Shown in pieces: positions 31,960 through 43,032 of a stretch of 64,000 nucleotides of DNA. Below the pieces are notes generated by a model. That model was given only the letters and a program-made list of their open reading frames with translations. It searched no databases and had not been told where the DNA came from. How positions within the stretch are numbered: position 1 is the first letter of the stretch; every line of letters starts with the position of its first letter. Position numbers and translations under genes: made by a program. Origin of the DNA: Plenodomus lindquistii (taxonomy: Eukaryota > Ascomycota > Dothideomycetes > Pleosporales > Leptosphaeriaceae); assembly GCA_025504975.1 (NCBI GenBank), contig JANUWI010000001.1, positions 2,108,001 through 2,172,000 of the forward strand, written 5' to 3'.

Positions 31960-34900
31960 ATGGAGCGCTCAAATTCACAGAGTGAGCCGCGTGAGCGTGC
32001 TAGCTCTGTGGCCTCGAAAGCAACTACAACGCACGACCACAGCCTGGAAAATTTGGACATTGAGAGGGCCTCAACAGCCGTTGCGAGTCCACAGGTTTCG
32101 CCCCAGCATGATGTCCCAGTCAACTCCTTCAAACCCGAAGCGGACCTCGAGAAGCTACCAGGCCGTGGAAAGCCTCGTACTGAGTCGGATTCCATCAAGT
32201 TTGGTGGTGAGGAGGAGGACCCCAACGTTGGTGTTTCTTTCCAACGCTTGTCTACGCCTTCGACTATTCACAAGGCCAAGGGCTTCGCATATCAAAATGT
32301 AGGCGAGAATGGTATCAAGAGGATGCATAAATTCTCCCTGTACGAAACTAGCACGCGATTCTACCTCGTCGGCGCCGACATCATGGAGAAGCAATACCGT
32401 GTACTCAAGATCGATCGTACAGCCCCACCAGGACATCTCAACATCTTCGAAGATGATATAGTATACAGCAGGAAAGAGATGCACCAGCTCTTGAACACAA
32501 TTGATGATGGCAATAAGAGCACAGGAGGCATGAGGCTGAGATGTAGTACATGGGGTTTGCTTGGGTTCATCAGGTTTACCGAGGCTTACTACATGCTCCT
32601 GATCTCTAAGAGAGCACAGGTAGCTATGCTTGGTGGCCATTACATCTACCAAGTCGACGGTACAGAGATGATTCCTTTGACCACCGGCTCAACATCCAGG
32701 TTCCAGAAGGACCGAAACCCAGAGGAGGCGAGGTTCCTCGCCATCTTCAACAACATGGACCTGAGGCGATCGTTCTACTTTAGCTATTCCTACAACGTCA
32801 CGAGAAGTCTACAACAAAACATCATCCAAGAAAGGAAAGCCCTGAATAATGGTCTTCCTTACGCCGCGCGAGACTTCCAAGACATGTTTGTTTGGAACGA
32901 TTTCCTCTTGGAACCGGCTCGAGATGCAGTGAAGAATGTCTACGACTGGTGTCATCCTGTCATTCATGGCTATGTTGATCAGTCCGCTCTCGACGTCTTT
33001 GGTCGAAGGATCTATCTCACAATTATTGCCAGGCGATCGCGATTCTTTGCTGGTGCAAGGTTCCTCAAGCGTGGTACCAACGATTCAGGCTACGTAGCGA
33101 ACGATGTAGAGACGGAGCAAATCGTATCTGACGGCTTGACCACGTCATTCCATGCGCCTGGACCACGACTGTATGCAAACCCGACGTACACTTCATACGT
33201 ACAACACCGTGGCAGTATACCATTGTACTGGACTCAGGACAATACTGGGGTCACCCCCAAACCTGACATCGACATTAGTCTGGTCGATCCCTTCTACAGC
33301 GCCGCCGCAATGCACTTTGACAACCTGTTCGAGCGTTATGGAGCTCCAATATATGTCCTGAACCTGATCAAAGCACGCGAACGCACGCCAAGAGAGTCCA
33401 AACTTCTTACAGAATATAAGAATGGCATTGACTACCTCAATCAGTCCCTGCCAAAAGACAAGAAGATCATATACGAAGCATTCGACATGTCCCGAGCGGC
33501 GAAGACCAGGGGTCAGGATGTCATAGGTACTCTGGAGTCTCTTGCAGAGAAGGTGTTGGCTATGACAAGCTTCTTCCACAACGGAGAATCGGACATGGAT
33601 GCGCCACGGGTACAGAACGGAGTGGCGCGTACGAATTGCATCGATTGTCTTGATCGCACAAACGCGGCACAATTCGTAATCGGCAAGAGAGCACTGGGAC
33701 GTCAGCTCCAAGCGCTTGGTGTCATCGCTGGGAAGACTGTCGAATACGACTCCGACTGCGTTGAAATGTTCACACACATGTTCCATGGTCATGGCGACGC
33801 AATCGCGATTCAGTACGGAGGCTCTCATCTGGTCAATACTATGGCCACATATCGGAAGATCAACCAATGGCAGAGTAGCTCTCGCGATATGGTGGAGAGC
33901 TTCAAGCGCTATTACCACAACTCTTTCTTGGACTCACAGCGTCAAGAAGCTTACAACCTCTTCCTCGGTCACTACGTGTATCGGCAAGGCCAGCCACTTC
34001 TATGGGAGCTTTCATCGGACTACCATCTGCATCATGAAGATCCTCAAGACTTCCTCCATCGTGGGCGGCCCGACTACATCAATTGGTACACACCATCAAA
34101 CCTGGAGCCAAAGACGCTTCCGCCCTCGGTCGCGCCCAGAAGGAATTGCAATGAATCACCTGAAGCAATGATTAGTGCTCGTGATGACTACTGGCTCGAA
34201 TACTATCGGCCGCTAGCCATATCGTCGTTTCTCAAAATATTTGCTTTTAGACTGGCATCTCCACGTCCTGGTAGGGACCCCAGAGACGGTACTTATCCTT
34301 CTCGAAAAGACAACTTGTCGCCATTTGTGCCCCGTAAGAAACACGAGCACGGGCAAGAACGAGATGGGAAGAAGGGCCCTCGCAAGGGTGTCACAATTCT
34401 CGACCCTTCAAGCGAGACTGAGTCACGCCACGAGAGTAACGTCGGCCGCCGAAGGAGGGAAATGCATCTGAATGTGCCACATGCGGACTCGCCAGTCAGG
34501 CAGTCGATCTTGCGAGATCCACACTTTGAGACTGACATGCCAGCTGCCGCACAATCGGCATACGAAGCGTTTGGCAATTCTGCAACATCCACGGGGCTAT
34601 CTTCGACCATGAAGCCTGGCTTTAGACCTGCGGACAAAGCCCTGATCAACCAGTGGACCTTGGCTCAATTCTACGACAACAGCATGAACCCATCAGTATC
34701 AGTTTCGGAAGAAGACGAGTACTCGCGCTACATTGAACACCCACTTAACCTACCGCTGGTCGTTAGTAGCGAGATGCCAAGCGCGGGCGACCCGAGCGCA
34801 ATGGAGTATTACGACTACCTTTCCATGACCGAGGGCGACATCCAAGCGCCCAAGGACTTTGATGAGGATGGTATCCAGATCACTCTCGCAGATCTTCCAC

Positions 34901-35271
34901 GTATTGACACCGATGTCGCATCTATCCGCTCCTTTGCATCTCACAATCGACCCATGACCTCGCAGTCTGTCAGCACACCCTTCTCACACGCACCATCGTA
35001 CCCATACCCGCAGCAGCACTCCCTCCATCCACATTTGTACCCTGATGTGACACCTCCGACTTACACAGTACCACCCAAGTTCCAGACTGCTGAAGAAGAC
35101 ATCGAGGAGTTCGAGGAGTTCTTGAGCGTCAAGGAGAATCCGCTGGATGTGGAGGAGGAGGATGGGGCGAAGAAGCGGTACAAAGCGTATAGACAGTGGC
35201 TGAGGGGGAAGAGCATCTTCAAGCAGAGTAAGGTGGATCCGGAGTGGCAGAATCAGTTGCCTATACGATAA
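31960..35271 (+). CDS. FIG4: SAC-domain phosphoinositide phosphatase Fig4
   Basis: Phosphatidylinositol 3,5-bisphosphate 5-phosphatase that works in the Fab1-Vac14-Fig4 complex at the vacuole membrane. One exon, about 1103 aa from ATG 31960 (MERSNSQSEPRERASS); a longer upstream frame was not used. After a ~100-residue polar N-terminus the SAC domain begins at HKFSLYETSTRFYLVGADIMEKQYRVLKIDR. The catalytic CX5R(T) is intact in RTNCIDCLDRTNAAQF (CIDCLDR). FIG4-type text follows: FTHMFHGHGDAIAIQYGGSHLVN and DSQRQEAYNLFLGHYVY. The C-terminal ~300 residues are low-complexity and acidic, which makes the protein longer than yeast Fig4. It ends shortly before the convergent quinone reductase gene. 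Confidence 0.92.
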   Translation: MERSNSQSEPRERASSVASKATTTHDHSLENLDIERASTAVASPQVSPQHDVPVNSFKPEADLEKLPGRGKPRTESDSIKFGGEEEDPNVGVSFQRLSTPSTIHKAKGFAYQNVGENGIKRMHKFSLYETSTRFYLVGADIMEKQYRVLKIDRTAPPGHLNIFEDDIVYSRKEMHQLLNTIDDGNKSTGGMRLRCSTWGLLGFIRFTEAYYMLLISKRAQVAMLGGHYIYQVDGTEMIPLTTGSTSRFQKDRNPEEARFLAIFNNMDLRRSFYFSYSYNVTRSLQQNIIQERKALNNGLPYAARDFQDMFVWNDFLLEPARDAVKNVYDWCHPVIHGYVDQSALDVFGRRIYLTIIARRSRFFAGARFLKRGTNDSGYVANDVETEQIVSDGLTTSFHAPGPRLYANPTYTSYVQHRGSIPLYWTQDNTGVTPKPDIDISLVDPFYSAAAMHFDNLFERYGAPIYVLNLIKARERTPRESKLLTEYKNGIDYLNQSLPKDKKIIYEAFDMSRAAKTRGQDVIGTLESLAEKVLAMTSFFHNGESDMDAPRVQNGVARTNCIDCLDRTNAAQFVIGKRALGRQLQALGVIAGKTVEYDSDCVEMFTHMFHGHGDAIAIQYGGSHLVNTMATYRKINQWQSSSRDMVESFKRYYHNSFLDSQRQEAYNLFLGHYVYRQGQPLLWELSSDYHLHHEDPQDFLHRGRPDYINWYTPSNLEPKTLPPSVAPRRNCNESPEAMISARDDYWLEYYRPLAISSFLKIFAFRLASPRPGRDPRDGTYPSRKDNLSPFVPRKKHEHGQERDGKKGPRKGVTILDPSSETESRHESNVGRRRREMHLNVPHADSPVRQSILRDPHFETDMPAAAQSAYEAFGNSATSTGLSSTMKPGFRPADKALINQWTLAQFYDNSMNPSVSVSEEDEYSRYIEHPLNLPLVVSSEMPSAGDPSAMEYYDYLSMTEGDIQAPKDFDEDGIQITLADLPRIDTDVASIRSFASHNRPMTSQSVSTPFSHAPSYPYPQQHSLHPHLYPDVTPPTYTVPPKFQTAEEDIEEFEEFLSVKENPLDVEEEDGAKKRYKAYRQWLRGKSIFKQSKVDPEWQNQLPIR

Positions 35272-35399
35272 TTGTCGATGATGGATGAGGTTTGGTGTTT
35301 GCGGAGCGTATCACATCATATTGATCATACGGAAACGGCCTGTCACTCACTGCTTGATTCTTGCTAATATCTTCTCCCTCCACATGGCTCATGTCAACC

Positions 35400-36637
35400 T
35401 TATGGCTTTAGTACTAATTTGCCGGTTGTCTTCCTGCTCTGGATATCTTCCGTTGCGCGTTTGATATCGCTCAACGGGTACACCTCATGAATCTTCACAT
35501 TGAGGCCGTCCTTCTCAATGAACTTCCACAACTCATCCGTAGCCGCCTTGAGTTCCTCGCGCGTCGCAAGGTAGTTGAACAGCGTCGGGCGAACCAGCTT
35601 GACATTCTTCGCCGACAGCCTCCTACAAATGCGTCAGTATACGAGCCACTCTACTCCACTCAGACAAATCAACTTACGCAAGCGCGAAGCCCTCCACAGG
35701 CCCCGACGCATTCCCAAAGCTCACCATCGTCCCCTTCCTCCTCACCGTCGCAAGCGAACTATCAAACGTCGCCTTGCCCACGGAATCGAACACAGCATGC
35801 ACGCCCTCTCCCCCCGTCGTCTCAAGCACCTTCTTCACAAAGACGTCCCGATCGTCCTCGTGATACTCCAACAACACCTCCGCCCCATTCTGCCTCGCCA
35901 ACTCCCTCTTCTCAGGCGTACTCGCCGTGGCAATGACATGCGCTCCTATTGCTTTCAGCATCTGACATAACAATAAACCCACACCGCCCGCCGCGGCTGT
36001 AACAAGCACCCAGTCGCCTTTTTGCACGGCGTGCGCTTCGCGGATGAGGGTCAGGGCGGTCAGAGCTTGGAGGAGCGATGCAGCGGCTATTTTAGTGTCG
36101 ATGTTGTCGGGCAACGCGACTGTGGTATTTGCAGGCGCTGCGGTGTACTCGGCATAGGCGTTCATGCCCATGTAGGCTACGCGGGTGCCGGGGGACAGGT
36201 CAGAAGGCGCGTTGGGGCCTATAGCGGCGACTGTACCGGCGCCTTCGCGGCCGAGGATCAAGGGGAAGTGTGGGGGCTTGTAGACACCTGAACGGAAGTA
36301 TCTTGGTTCATGTTAGGATGAGTTCTACAGTTTGGAGCGTTTGGTGGGGAGGTGCTCACGTGTCAATGTAGTTTATACCGATAAACTCGTTCTTGACGAG
36401 GACTTCGCCTTCCTTTGGCTCGGGGACGGGGACATCGGTCTTGTATTGGAGGACGTCTGTTCCGCCAGTCTGCTCAATGTAGACGGCTTTCATAGTCTTG
36501 GGTAGGGACGACATGTTGCGCGTTCCGATCTTCCACGTTGGTGATAGGTGCGCGTTGAGCGAATTGAGTCTTGCTGCTGCAATTGAAGGGGCTGCGAATT
36601 GTCTTGCTGTTCTCGCGACGAAGGCAGGTGAAATCAT
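35400..36637 (-). CDS. Zeta-crystallin-like NADPH:quinone oxidoreductase
   Basis: Zinc-independent MDR-family reductase of the ZTA1/QOR type, acting on quinones or alpha,beta-unsaturated carbonyls. Exons 36637-36360, 36301-35678 and 35622-35400 give about 374 aa. The N-terminal ~40 residues (MISPAFVARTARQFAAPSIA...) look like a mitochondrial presequence; an internal Met (MSSLPKTMKAVYIEQTGG) could start a cytosolic form. The catalytic half carries GINYIDTYFRSGVYK and LILGREGAGTVAAIG. The NADPH-binding Rossmann motif is AAAGGVGLLLCQMLKAIGAHVIATAST. The end is TTGKLVLKP, usual for the family. Convergent with FIG4 (128 bp apart). Confidence 0.9.
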
Positions 36638-37140
36638 CAGGTGAATTTATCAGGAGGTCAATGGCCGCTCAAGCTAATGCTTGTGTTGCGAATGAATGCT
36701 TGATGATAAATACGCGGCACTGGTTCCGAGGTGCGGCGAGCGGGACTGCCCCGCTCACCCCGCGCACGTCATTCCACAACTGTCTCGCGCGTGAGCGGTA
36801 TGAAGGAGCTCGTTCTTATTGTGTCCCCATCTCATGTTGATAGCGTGACGCTTAAGCTTATATGGTAGCAATGAGATAACCAAAGCACAGAGGTTTAGTG
36901 CAATATCATTTTTACCCTGGTATAGAATAAACGTACACATTAACCACTTTCAATAGATCTTTTGATGTGGTGTTAGCTACGGGGAATGGCACCGGTAACC
37001 TTGGTGGCTCAATGAGTAAGAGCTCTTTTGCACGACATCGAGGACCGCCGATTCCATGAGGTGTGGTGGAACGCAGAGATATCATAGAGCAACGAGAAGT
37101 TCATTGTGTTCTATAGCGAAGGCTTTAATCGACTATACCA
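36638..37140. other. Intergenic region with a short dispersed-repeat trace
   Basis: This 503-bp stretch contains the promoter of the quinone reductase gene and, at 36798-36835, a segment similar to one at 54342-54381 in opposite orientation (see the repeat entry). No gene or tRNA was confirmed. Confidence 0.4.
36798..36835 (-). repeat. Copy 1 of a diverged dispersed segment
   Basis: Read on the minus strand, this segment begins ATGAGATGGGGACACAATAA and shares roughly 70% of bases over ~38 nt with 54342-54381, including the core TGGGGACAnAATAA and a downstream GAGCTC/GGGCTC and ATAC. It is likely a remnant of a transposable element or a shared promoter module; too short to classify. Confidence 0.3.
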
Positions 37141-38500
37141 TCATTCAGCAGGGAAAAGTACCCAGTGCTCAGTCTCCTTCCAATCCACCGTTGTCGGCCT
37201 TGGATAGAAGCATAGCTTGTACTGCTCTTCATGCACGACTATGCGCGCACAAGGCCTACCCGACTTGTTACAAGCGTCGCATACCTTGCTGCTGTTACCC
37301 GTGACACTAAATTCCATAGGTTTACAGCCTTTGCTGTACACAAACAAAGCAACGCACGTAACCTCCGCGTTTCGCTCCCGGCTAGTGGTACGCACCATGC
37401 TAGCATAAACCTTGTGGTGAGAGGTATCCTGTTTTCCATATCTGACTCCATTCTGGGCACTGAACCAATACTGGAAAGCCTCCTCGATGCCCTTGAGGGT
37501 GTCTTCCGGTAGTTGACCTTTGAGGATTTGTGTGCCGTTAACCTCGAAGATCCAATCAATACCATCGGCAAAGTTCGCGTTCACTTTGTTTGCGACACGG
37601 CGCTTTGCTGCTTTGGGTATGATAGGACGGCTTGAAGACGTGACTTTGGAGGGTGACGGTAGCGGCAATGAGGGTGACTTGTCAAGGACCGGGTGCTCTA
37701 GGCTGCGCAGGCCTGAGGCTCCTGACAGATCGTTGCCTATGAGCATGTTAGACGCAGTCATTTTGCTCATACTCTTGCTTCAAAACATACGTAGCTTAGA
37801 CTTGACCATGGGCATGAGACGGGGTCTCTTGGATGCGCTCAGCTCCTCGTCAGATGATTCATCTTCAGATGAGAATAAAATAACAATCGCAGCATTTCCA
37901 TCTCCACCAAAGGAACGCTTTTGTATCTCTGTGGCATGCATGGGCCGTGACACAAAATTTGGTTTCGGCAGCATGACCTTTGATGCTGCGGGTGCAGCGT
38001 CGGGGGTGCGACTGGACGAATCTGTTTGAGTTGAATTTGACTGGTATGAGGATGCTGAAGTACTTTTAGAGACCTTTGAAGCTCGCTTTGAGTCCAAAGT
38101 TTGCAGCTTCCGGTCTACTTGCGTCATGTCATCTTTATGCTCCTTGCGGAGCTCCGCGAGTCCGACGAGGAGCGCATCTACTTTGGCATGTAGCTGCGTA
38201 TCTTCGAGGTTGTCTATTAGCGATGAACGACCTTGTTTGAAATGTTTGCCAAGACTGCGTCACCATGTGTTGTAGAGAAGGTGCCGAGCACGTGGACCGC
38301 CTGGCTCACCTCATCACGCGAACTTGGGACGCCCAAAGGCTGTAGGTGCCAGAGCACGACGTCTAAAAATGCCATTACCGCAAGATTACTTTTGTCTTCG
38401 CTGTCGGTCGGCTAGGCCTTCACAGACTGTTTGCATACGAGCTCAGTCTAACAAGATCTGGACGCATTTGCATCGCACTCAACTGTGTCGTGGCGACCAT
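37141..38500 (-). CDS. Unrecognised protein with a C-terminal cysteine-rich knuckle
   Basis: The firm part is two exons, 38193-37791 and 37736-37141, joined across a GTATGT/CATAG intron. It has an N-terminal coiled-coil-like stretch (ALLVGLAELRKEHKDDMTQVDRKL), a Ser/Thr-rich middle with an acidic SSEDESSDEE patch next to a basic KRPRL, and a C-terminal globular part. That part ends in a motif with spacing C-x2-C-x6-C (KVCDACNKSGRPCARIV) plus a further Cys (YKLCFYPRP), which suggests a small metal-binding or protein-protein module. My 5' model adds 38500-38428 and 38362-38310, giving about 374 aa in frame, but these short exons are uncertain. The SSSDEE/KRPR region could be a nuclear localisation area. 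No family was recognised. Confidence 0.5.
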
Positions 38501-38695
38501 TTGCCTTTAGCACGACGATGTCGAACAAGGAAGGTGCAATCTCCCAACTGGTGGTGACGGAGCGGGCGGACAACAGGATTCCACGTCAGCGCCTTCGTTC
38601 TTGCCAACACTGTCCCACGAGTTCAGCGACTTTCGACACCGCCTCGGACTTTTGCATCTCACCCTCAGTTTTGTCGACGACGCCACGGAAGAACG

Positions 38696-40072
38696 ATGCC
38701 CAACGCCAATGACCAGACGCAATGTCCCACGCCTCCGCCTTCGTTCAAGTCCATCGAAGATGTCAGAATCTGGGCTCACGAAACCTTCCCGCATGCATTC
38801 GCCATACTACCTAGCCCAGAGCTAGTAGCATTTGAAGCCTTCAAGGGCGGTAAGAAGATGGTGCATCCCGAGTACAGTGGCTTTGTGTTCACCAAGTTCA
38901 CTCTTTGGAAGCCATATTCCGTCGCGGGACGGGGAACAATCGAGGTTCTGGCCACAGTTGTCGGTACATCTCTCAAAGCCTGCGAGATCCGCAACAAGCA
39001 AGTCGAACGTGCCACTCCGTTGTTTTACTGGCTGAAGGGCTACGGCCCAACCTTCATGGATGTATTCAACGGCCATTCTGCGCAGGAATGTGCGCGTATC
39101 GCTCTCGAGATCGAGGCGATTATCATATACTATCTTGCCGCCAAAGGCCAACCTGCGATTGAGCATTGCGGCGACCTTCGCATGTTTGGCTGGAATCTCC
39201 AGCGTGCTTGCGAACGCATTAGCGGACGGTCCTTTGTAGCCAGTAAGCAACAGGTGGACTAGTGGATCTTTGGTTATAGTAATTGATCATGTTCAGACCC
39301 TACCATAGAAGTTCGCGACATCAAGCAAAACGAGGCCGCCCCCATTGCGAACAGCTCCAGGCCAATCGACCACTATCAACCCGGCAAACGAGACAACGTT
39401 CCCCCCGCCCCCAAGGAAATGGGAAATTTCAGTTCGCGTCTCGACACACAGCCAACCACTACTATCGCAACATACTACCTTCCCACTCACCAACGTGAGC
39501 AGCTTACACCAACGAAAGAGACAATCAGGGCTGCGGAGGGACAATTGGGTCAGCTCACTGCTCGCTTGGAACAGGTCGAGGCAAACACGGCTACAGCTCT
39601 GAGATTGCTCTATGAGTCAAAGTTCAAATGCGTAGTGTTACAAGACGCTCACAAAAAGGTCGAGGAGAGGTTTGGGGCTCTGAAACAGGATCATCATTCC
39701 TTGAAATCGGACTTTACGGCCCTGGAAACTTGCTACTCATCTTTGGACAGCGAGCACAAAACTCTGCGCGACGACCATATGGCGCTGAACATGAGTTACA
39801 TGTGTTCAGATGCGGAGCGTGCTTTGCAGACCACGAGACTTGCAGCCCTCGAGGAGCGAATGGACAAGGCATACTCCGCGCTGAGCCAGCAAAAGCGACA
39901 GCTCTGCGCATCAGATGTAAAGCTTCGCGTCAATCAACAAGAATCGATGGCTCATATTGTGGAGATTGAAGCCTGTATAGAGTTGTTCAAGCAGGAGCTG
40001 ATGGAACGGGATACCAAAGCCAAAGTTGCAAGCATGAGCAGGAAGCATGAAATCGAGGTCAAGCATGATTGA
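38696..40072 (+). CDS. Unrecognised protein with globular N-terminus and coiled-coil C-terminus
   Basis: Exons 38696-39242 and 39297-40072 (GTAAGC donor, TTCAG acceptor) give about 440 aa. Residues 1-180 look globular and rich in aromatic residues (FVFTKFTLWKPYSVAGRGT, TPLFYWLKGYGPTFMDVF). Residues 240-430 form a long heptad coiled coil (EGQLGQLTARLEQVEANTAT through KKVEERFGALKQDHHSLKSD), with Met/Gln/Glu-rich text to the end. No catalytic motif was seen. It is divergent from the gene at 37141-38500 with only about 195 bp between starts, so the two may be co-regulated. It belongs to the accessory block of orphan genes. Confidence 0.7.
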
Positions 40073-40439
40073 ACCAAGCTCGGCGGCAAGATTGATATCT
40101 GTTATGAATGTTTCGAATACCGTGAGTGGAGATGAGCCGTGCAGCCGAGCATGCCTGAAGACATGTCCAGAATATAAGCAAATTATGGATTGAGATCACG
40201 AAGTTGAAGCTCCACATTTTCGAGCTTACATCTTGAAACGAGCAATGGTCAGCTAATGATGTGTTGTTGATGACCCGGTGAAGTTATTGTTTCACGGTGA
40301 GGTATTGCTGTGGGTGGAAGTGAGGGTGATTCGTATTCTCAAGACGAGGCATGACAACATCCAAGGTACGGTGCTACTAACTACCAGCACGACTTCTTGT
40401 CTCGCACACGTAAGAAGCGGTAGCGCCGACTACTCCACC
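40073..40439. other. Intergenic region, nothing recognised
   Basis: This 367-bp stretch contains the 3' end of the preceding gene and the promoter of the next. An in-frame ATG at 40278 would extend the downstream protein, but the added residues have no conserved character. Confidence 0.35.
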
Positions 40440-41463
40440 ATGGACACCCTCGACCACACGATCGTCTCCGTCAGAGAGTGGGCCGAACAGCTCTTCACGT
40501 CGACGTACGAGCATATTCCAGGAGCAAGAAACATCGAATACCAACCACGTCGTATCCCCGAAAGCCAGACGACTAGCGGAAGTATCGTTGTAGGCACGAG
40601 CTACAACAAAGCACAGCGACCTATCGACATCGTCGCTTGGCGCTTGGGCTCAGATATTGCAGTTGGCTACATCGGAAAGTGCAAAGCAGGAACAGAAACT
40701 CCGCGTATCAAGGATGCGATCGACGAGGACATTGAATACTACGAACCATTCTGCTACATTTTGACAGCGAGGAGCCGCGGTGCAGTGAGCCGTTTCAAGA
40801 CGTTGATACGCTACTTGTTCTGGATCCAGGGATATCCGACTGCCGTAGGAGAAGATCTTTCCAAGTTCTCGTCCATTTTCTCAGAAGCCTGCGAAGATAT
40901 CACGACAGGACTTTTAAGAAAGCAGCGGGGCTTCTTTAGATTTGAGGATGATGAGGAGTGCAATCTATCGAATGGTAATTCAATCTTTGTAATCATCACA
41001 AGCTTGTTGACTGATTTTCACCACAGAGGATTTCCTGCGCCACAGGATCTCTGCTTCTGGACAAAGCATCGAGAACTCACCCGGACGATCGAAAGTGATA
41101 GTATTCGACAGCCCGTCTCCAAGCCCGTCTCTAAGTCCGCGTCCAAGTCCGCCGCGTGCCCTCAGGTATCGCAACGAAATCGCATCACGCGGCCCCATGC
41201 CCAAACAGGAGACCTGTATCCCAGACGAGGAACAAGTGTCTCGATCGCAGCCCATTCAAACCTATCCAGCAAACAGCGAATCAGGCAAGGACGATAAGCA
41301 GGGAGACCATGAAAAACAGGGTGTGAGTCAGCTCAGGAAGAAACTATTCGACTCCAACATCAGGCTCATTATCGCCGAAGGCTTGGTTCGGACCGCGGAG
41401 CAGGAGGCAGCCTTGTGGAAGAATCGGTATGAAGAGTTGATGCATACCATTGGTGGTATTTGA
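40440..41463 (+). CDS. Orphan protein, first of a tandem related pair
   Basis: Exons 40440-40974 and 41027-41463 (GTAATT donor, CACAG acceptor) give about 323 aa. Without splicing the frame runs to a different, basic C-terminus, but splicing yields a Pro/Ser linker (DSPSPSPSLSPRPSPPRA) and a helical end with AEQEAALWKNRYEELM. The N-terminal ~170 residues (VREWAEQLFTSTYEHIPG, VAWRLGSDIAVGYIGKCKAG, IEYYEPFCYILTARSRG) match in order and spacing the gene at 41895. No known family. It may represent a lineage-specific duplicated gene. Confidence 0.65.
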
Positions 41464-41894
41464 GCATTTCCAGAGAGACATATATGAAGGTGATGCCTGT
41501 AAGGGCAGCGAAGCAGGATACTTCGATCTGGTGGCAACCTGGTGTGAGGCTAGTACAAATGGTCGGGGTCCAGAGCCATACAGACTATTGAAATCATGCA
41601 CCTGAGCTTCACACGTCGCGTCATATGTGGCCTTTCTCGTTTTGTAATACATTTCCGTGTCCCGAAGAATATTTTCGAGATCCTGGGTGGGTGTTGTAAT
41701 GCAGGTTCAAAATAGTGGCTGATCCCAAAGAAGCTAAAGCGCAAACGATACAAAGAACACCTCGCCCAATAGCATTGTCCTATTGAGACCTTTTGCACTA
41801 TCACTTCAGATATTCTTATTCAAGCTCGAAAGTATTTATTCAAGGTGTAAGCAGCTTCCTTGCATTTCCACATTCCGACGACACTCACCTCAAC
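41464..41894. other. Intergenic region between the tandem related genes
   Basis: This 431-bp stretch holds the 3' end of one copy and the promoter of the next. The frame upstream of ATG 41895 is open but reads as non-conserved text. Confidence 0.35.
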
Positions 41895-42881
41895 ATGGCT
41901 GACGACTCAGACGCTCTCCCAATATCAGACTGGGCCGAAAGCTTTTGCGACATCAGCGAGCTGAAGGCCTACATTGAGGAAGAATATCCCGCAGCTTACA
42001 AGTACCTCCCGTCAACAATCTCGCACCGAATCGAGATTCAAGACGAGCCCGACGCCCGCTCGAAACATGTCTCAGTTCTCATCGGTCAGCTCGCGGGCCC
42101 ACAAGATCCCAACAGTCTCGACGAAAACAATGCATTTGCGTTTGTGTCCACGAAAACTGGCGACTTCGGTTTCAGGACTGCCGATGGCGAAATGTTAGAG
42201 ATTGAGGATATTGAGCTGTCCGAACCATTTTGCTGGTTCCCCATGCGACAAAAACATGCCTTCACTTACTACGCGTCGCCGCTCGATCTTGAAGCCTATG
42301 TCCGGTACTACGTCGCGCTCCACGGCCACAGTGGGCATTTCGGAAAATTCCCCAACAGCACTGGAGTCCGGACGAAGCTGGCATACCATTTGGATAGCGC
42401 GGGCCTTACCATCGCAAACGCGCGAAGGGAGAGTGAACTTGACCAGGACAGCGCATCGTCACCCACGATTCCTACACCTGGTATGCGAATAATCATCAAA
42501 TGCGGATATTCTGCTGAGGCAGTAACAGGTACTTCGCGCACAGCAAGCGACGGCCTCGACGAGGTTCCAACGCAGCCCACATCTCTTGCCATGGCGCCCG
42601 TCACTGTGCTCAAAGATACAATTCCTGTCACCTCCACATTGAAGAAGCATTGCAAGGCTAAGGCGCGCAGGGTGAAAGGTCGAGATCCTGGCAGACTGCC
42701 CACGACTAAAGATATGATTCACGATCTCAAGTCCCAGCTCAAGAACTCGCGAGACGAAGTAGAAGATCTGCGGAGTGAGCTTGAAGGGGCCAAGAATACG
42801 GCTGATGAGGCTGCCATGTGGAAGGAAAAGTATGAGAAGTTGAGAAGGGTTATGTTTGGCGCGCTTGAGGAGACAAGGTGA
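41895..42881 (+). CDS. Orphan protein, second of a tandem related pair
   Basis: Single exon of 328 aa from ATG 41895 (MADDSDALPISDWAESF). The N-terminal half is globular and contains WAESFCDISELKAYIEEEYP, FAFVSTKTGDFGFRTADGE, IELSEPFCWFPMRQKHAFTY and AYVRYYVALHGH, parallel to WAEQLF, the DIAVGYIGKCKAG segment, YYEPFCYIL and IRYLFWIQGY of the preceding gene. A disordered linker of about 100 residues follows, with a basic KAKARRVKGR stretch. The C-terminus is a coiled coil ending AAMWKEKYEKLRRVMF, parallel to AALWKNRYEELM of its neighbour. Function unknown; the shared plan of globular head, linker and coiled tail suggests oligomerisation. Confidence 0.75.
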   Translation: MADDSDALPISDWAESFCDISELKAYIEEEYPAAYKYLPSTISHRIEIQDEPDARSKHVSVLIGQLAGPQDPNSLDENNAFAFVSTKTGDFGFRTADGEMLEIEDIELSEPFCWFPMRQKHAFTYYASPLDLEAYVRYYVALHGHSGHFGKFPNSTGVRTKLAYHLDSAGLTIANARRESELDQDSASSPTIPTPGMRIIIKCGYSAEAVTGTSRTASDGLDEVPTQPTSLAMAPVTVLKDTIPVTSTLKKHCKAKARRVKGRDPGRLPTTKDMIHDLKSQLKNSRDEVEDLRSELEGAKNTADEAAMWKEKYEKLRRVMFGALEETR

Positions 42882-43032
42882 ATGTCTTCGGAAGAAAGCG
42901 CGGGAAGCGTTGTGGCGTATCTTCGTACTGGCTTTCGCGGTTCAGGAGGCTTTCTTCATATTTGCTGGACTGATGTTTCGCTACGATGCTCGATAGCCTG
43001 TGATAGTCTACATGTACGAGACAAAGTTGTGA

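Noticed and set aside
33193..33918. A 241-codon minus-strand ORF inside FIG4
   Set aside because: It is antisense to the SAC domain and has no independent protein character.
36990..37070. A stretch resembling a tRNA A-box (GGTGGCTCAATGAGTAAGAGC)
   Set aside because: No B-box (GGTTCGANTCC) or acceptor-stem pairing follows at the right distance.
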